Source of the DNA: an uncultured Ruminiclostridium sp.
GTDB taxonomy: Bacteria; Bacillota; Clostridia; Oscillospirales; Ruminococcaceae
Reading direction: 5' to 3'
Assembly: GCA_947623915.1 (NCBI GenBank)
Contig: CANQIB010000001.1
Coordinates: 186,001 to 250,000, forward strand
Length of the DNA stretch: 64,000 nucleotides
In this document: one piece after another, positions 62,522 to 64,000 of the stretch
How the letters are laid out: every line of letters starts with the position of its first letter
Numbering within the stretch: the stretch's first letter is position 1
Program-made: the position numbers and the translations under genes
The notes under the pieces: model-generated
The model's input: the letters and a program-made list of their open reading frames with translations, nothing else
What the model was told of the DNA's origin: nothing
Database searches by the model: none

Positions 62522-63592
62522 TCACCACATAAGGAATAAGTACCGTGTATTATTCGTTTGGCATCTTATCCTGCATGTTCTTGCCGAGCTGTTATACAAA
62601 TACCAAGCTACCGCTGTCGAAGATGCAGAAGTGCCCTGCCACAAAATAGCCCGTTCGGATGACATCGTGCTACCGACCGAGCCGTAAAATTCTGTTCCCC
62701 AGTTGGTGGTACCGTCTGACTGCCCAACCCATACTATCACAAGAAAGCCTTTTACATTTGTAGGAATATTTACAGTGGCGGATGAGCCTTTTGCAACATA
62801 GCCGGTTGTGGCTGTTTTTACTACTCCACTTATATCCTGAATATTCTGCCAAGTCGCGTCACCTCGCAAAAACTTTCCCTGTGCGCCTTTTGCCGGTAAC
62901 GGGACTAAGCCTGCTTTTCCGTCGGCAGAGCTGGTTGCGCCGCCCATATTTCCGTATGTAGTATCTGTAAACTTTGCATTTGCCGGCACATTTGAAGCTA
63001 TGGTATACCCACTTGCTTTCAGCTGTCCCGCCGTACCTTCGTATATGGGAACCTGCCCTGATACCGGGGCATTCGGTGTTACAGCTTTCTGCACAGCAGC
63101 ATTTGTCACGGTTACAGTACCGTTTGTGTGGGAAAATGTAGTCCCGCCTACCGAAACCTTAGTAGTTAAACCATCGGCGCCTTTTGCGCCCGTTGCACCC
63201 GTCGCGCCTTGCTTACCCTGTGGACCTGTAGGACCCGCAGGACCCGTCGCGCCTTGCTTACCCTGTGGACCTGTAGGACCCGCAGGACCCGTCGCGCCTT
63301 GCTTACCCTGTGGACCTGTAGGACCCGCAGGACCCGTCGCACCCGTTGCGCCAGTTGTGCCTTTCGTGCCGTTGCGAATCGTGAGCGTTGAATTATTTCC
63401 CGCGCTGTCGGTGAAGGTATACACATTTTCTCCGCCGTCTGCGGTAGATGACGCGGTTTGTTTTCCGCCCGTAAGCACAACGGGAAAGTCGGTAATATCA
63501 GCCTTTTTGTGCTTATGGGAAAGCAGCGCGAACTTCCCCAGCGCCCATCGGACAAGCTGTCCGACGGCGTTTTCGCCTAAATATGTTTTCAT
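62522..63592 (-). CDS. Phage tail fibre with collagen-like Gly-X-Y repeats
   Basis: This 356-aa protein has a short N-terminal anchoring part, then a Gly-X-Y collagen-like region (about 78-150, units [15 protein letters not shown]), which should form a trimeric shaft. A C-terminal head follows (about 220-356), probably for receptor binding ([25 protein letters not shown]). GGGAGG precedes the ATG. Three perfect tandem 45-bp repeats lie inside. Confidence 0.88.
   Translation of the reverse strand: MKTYLGENAVGQLVRWALGKFALLSHKHKKADITDFPVVLTGGKQTASSTADGGENVYTFTDSAGNNSTLTIRNGTKGTTGATGATGPAGPTGPQGKQGATGPAGPTGPQGKQGATGPAGPTGPQGKQGATGATGAKGADGLTTKVSVGGTTFSHTNGTVTVTNAAVQKAVTPNAPVSGQVPIYEGTAGQLKASGYTIASNVPANAKFTDTTYGNMGGATSSADGKAGLVPLPAKGAQGKFLRGDATWQNIQDISGVVKTATTGYVAKGSSATVNIPTNVKGFLVIVWVGQSDGTTNWGTEFYGSVGSTMSSERAILWQGTSASSTAVAWYLYNSSARTCRIRCQTNNTRYLFLMW
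63201..63335 (-). repeat. Three perfect tandem 45-bp repeats in the tail-fibre gene
   Basis: Units start at 63201, 63246 and 63291 and each encodes 15 residues of Gly-X-Y collagen repeat. Perfect identity suggests recent slippage or expansion in multiples that keep the frame. Confidence 0.95.
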
Positions 63593-63593
63593 A

Positions 63594-64000
63594 TCAGCCT
63601 CCCGCAGAAGTTATCAGCTTGGAAATTTCTTCATTCGTCAAAGCGACAACGTCGGTTTCTTTAAGATAGCCCGTAAGGTCTACGCCCGTGCTGCCGATAA
63701 GCTCCCACTTGTCGTTTATCCGCATATATTCATCATATAGATCGCTGCTTTCCTTATCTTCTTTCGGGATAAGATAGATGATGCCTTTTTCGCCGCTCTC
63801 CGGCAGGGACTCTTCGATACGCACGTCTATGCCGCTTATTCCCGCGACAGCGTCGCGAACATATTCATATACCGCCCTTGCGCCCGCGGCGGTGGTGTTG
63901 AGCGAGCTTTCACTTATCGTTTCGGTTATCTCGGTCGCGGTCGCGCCCTGCTGTATTCCGTCCAGCTTTTTCTTATCCTCGGCGGACAGAAATCCTGCCG
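63594..64000 (-). CDS. Phage tail/baseplate-associated protein, 5' end beyond window
   Basis: The minus-strand frame is open from the right edge (last full codon ends at 63998) to the stop at 63594. An internal GTG at 63824 is not the real start because coding-like sequence continues upstream. The visible part has [19 protein letters not shown], a motif common in tail-fibre proteins, then [11 protein letters not shown] and [13 protein letters not shown], and ends [15 protein letters not shown]. It is followed 1 bp later by the collagen-like fibre gene. Confidence 0.8.
   Translation of the reverse strand, partial: AGFLSAEDKKKLDGIQQGATATEITETISESSLNTTAAGARAVYEYVRDAVAGISGIDVRIEESLPESGEKGIIYLIPKEDKESSDLYDEYMRINDKWELIGSTGVDLTGYLKETDVVALTNEEISKLITSAGG

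Larger units (their letters stand above)
60511..64000 (-). mobile_element. One end of a prophage (lysis and tail-fibre genes)
   Basis: From the tRNA-fragment attachment site to the window edge all genes are on the minus strand and phage-like: tail protein, collagen-like fibre, small tail gene, membrane gene, holin and endolysin, overlapping by a few bases. The integrase is not here and should lie at the far end. Confidence 0.88.

Noticed and set aside
63201-63335. Possible CRISPR array
   Set aside because: Units are directly adjacent with no spacers and lie in a coding frame.
63000-63740. 246-codon plus-strand frame with Cys-Pro repeats
   Set aside because: Antisense of the collagen-like repeats; the repeat pattern comes from the tail-fibre strand.

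Overview
The window is a stretch of a spore-forming Clostridia chromosome, most likely Oscillospiraceae/Ruminococcaceae (gut Ruminococcus or Eubacterium siraeum type). This is inferred from sporulation genes (spoVM, ylbJ, yqfC, yqfD), anaerobic radical enzymes (pyruvate formate-lyase, class III ribonucleotide reductase), Gram-positive gene order and glycan enzymes. The species is not established. Nearly all gene starts carry purine-rich AGGAGG-like ribosome sites, and many promoters are clear sigma-A types with 17-nt spacers.

Layout. 1-6 kb: translation/signalling operon rlmN-prpC-prkC-rsgA-thiN-small membrane protein-spoVM, ending in a terminator, followed by an initiator tRNA-Met. 6.2-15.2 kb: ylbJ on the minus strand, then yqfC-yqfD and phoH-ybeY-dgkA-era-recO-mutS2. 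Two hairpin-rich non-coding blocks (8.9-9.1 and 15.2-15.7 kb) flank phoH to mutS2. 15.8-20.9 kb: ATPase plus two permeases plus a NarL-type two-component system, laid out like the linearmycin-resistance locus LnrLMN-JK. 20.9-27.1 kb: a HAD phosphatase fused to a nuclease-like domain, gap, a shortened ClpC-like unfoldase, a small membrane protein and a Nudix hydrolase. 27.3-31.9 kb: acyltransferase-like membrane protein, rpsF-ssb-rpsR, and a surface/lipoprotein group ending in a decayed gene. 32-37.5 kb: nrdD, whose glycyl-radical end is missing, then intact pflB and its activase pflA. 37.5-40.4 kb: redox-type protein, SDR, cytosolic GH26 mannanase-like enzyme and a lipoprotein. An IS3-family element sits exactly in the loop of the terminator hairpin that follows. 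41.9-50.1 kb: thrS, two tandem paralogous solute-binding lipoproteins without permeases, a tyrosine recombinase, radC and a cyclophilin lipoprotein. 50.3-59.3 kb: Cys-rich miniprotein, typA, birA, phosphodiesterase, a four-gene cluster of small unknown proteins, GH13 amylase, Asn-rich miniprotein, GT4 glycosyltransferase, and tRNA-Leu and tRNA-Ser. 59.3-60.3 kb: cation efflux protein.

From about 60.5 kb to the right edge lies one end of a prophage. It begins at a 26-bp fragment of a tRNA 3' end (attachment site) and carries, on the minus strand, M23 endolysin, holin, small tail genes, a collagen-like tail fibre with three perfect 45-bp repeats, and a tail protein cut by the window edge.

The points most worth a second look are the nrdD that stops just before its radical loop, the two hairpin arrays, the IS inserted into a terminator loop, the HAD-nuclease fusion, and the uncharacterised small-protein operon. 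No clearly new defence or biosynthetic system was found.
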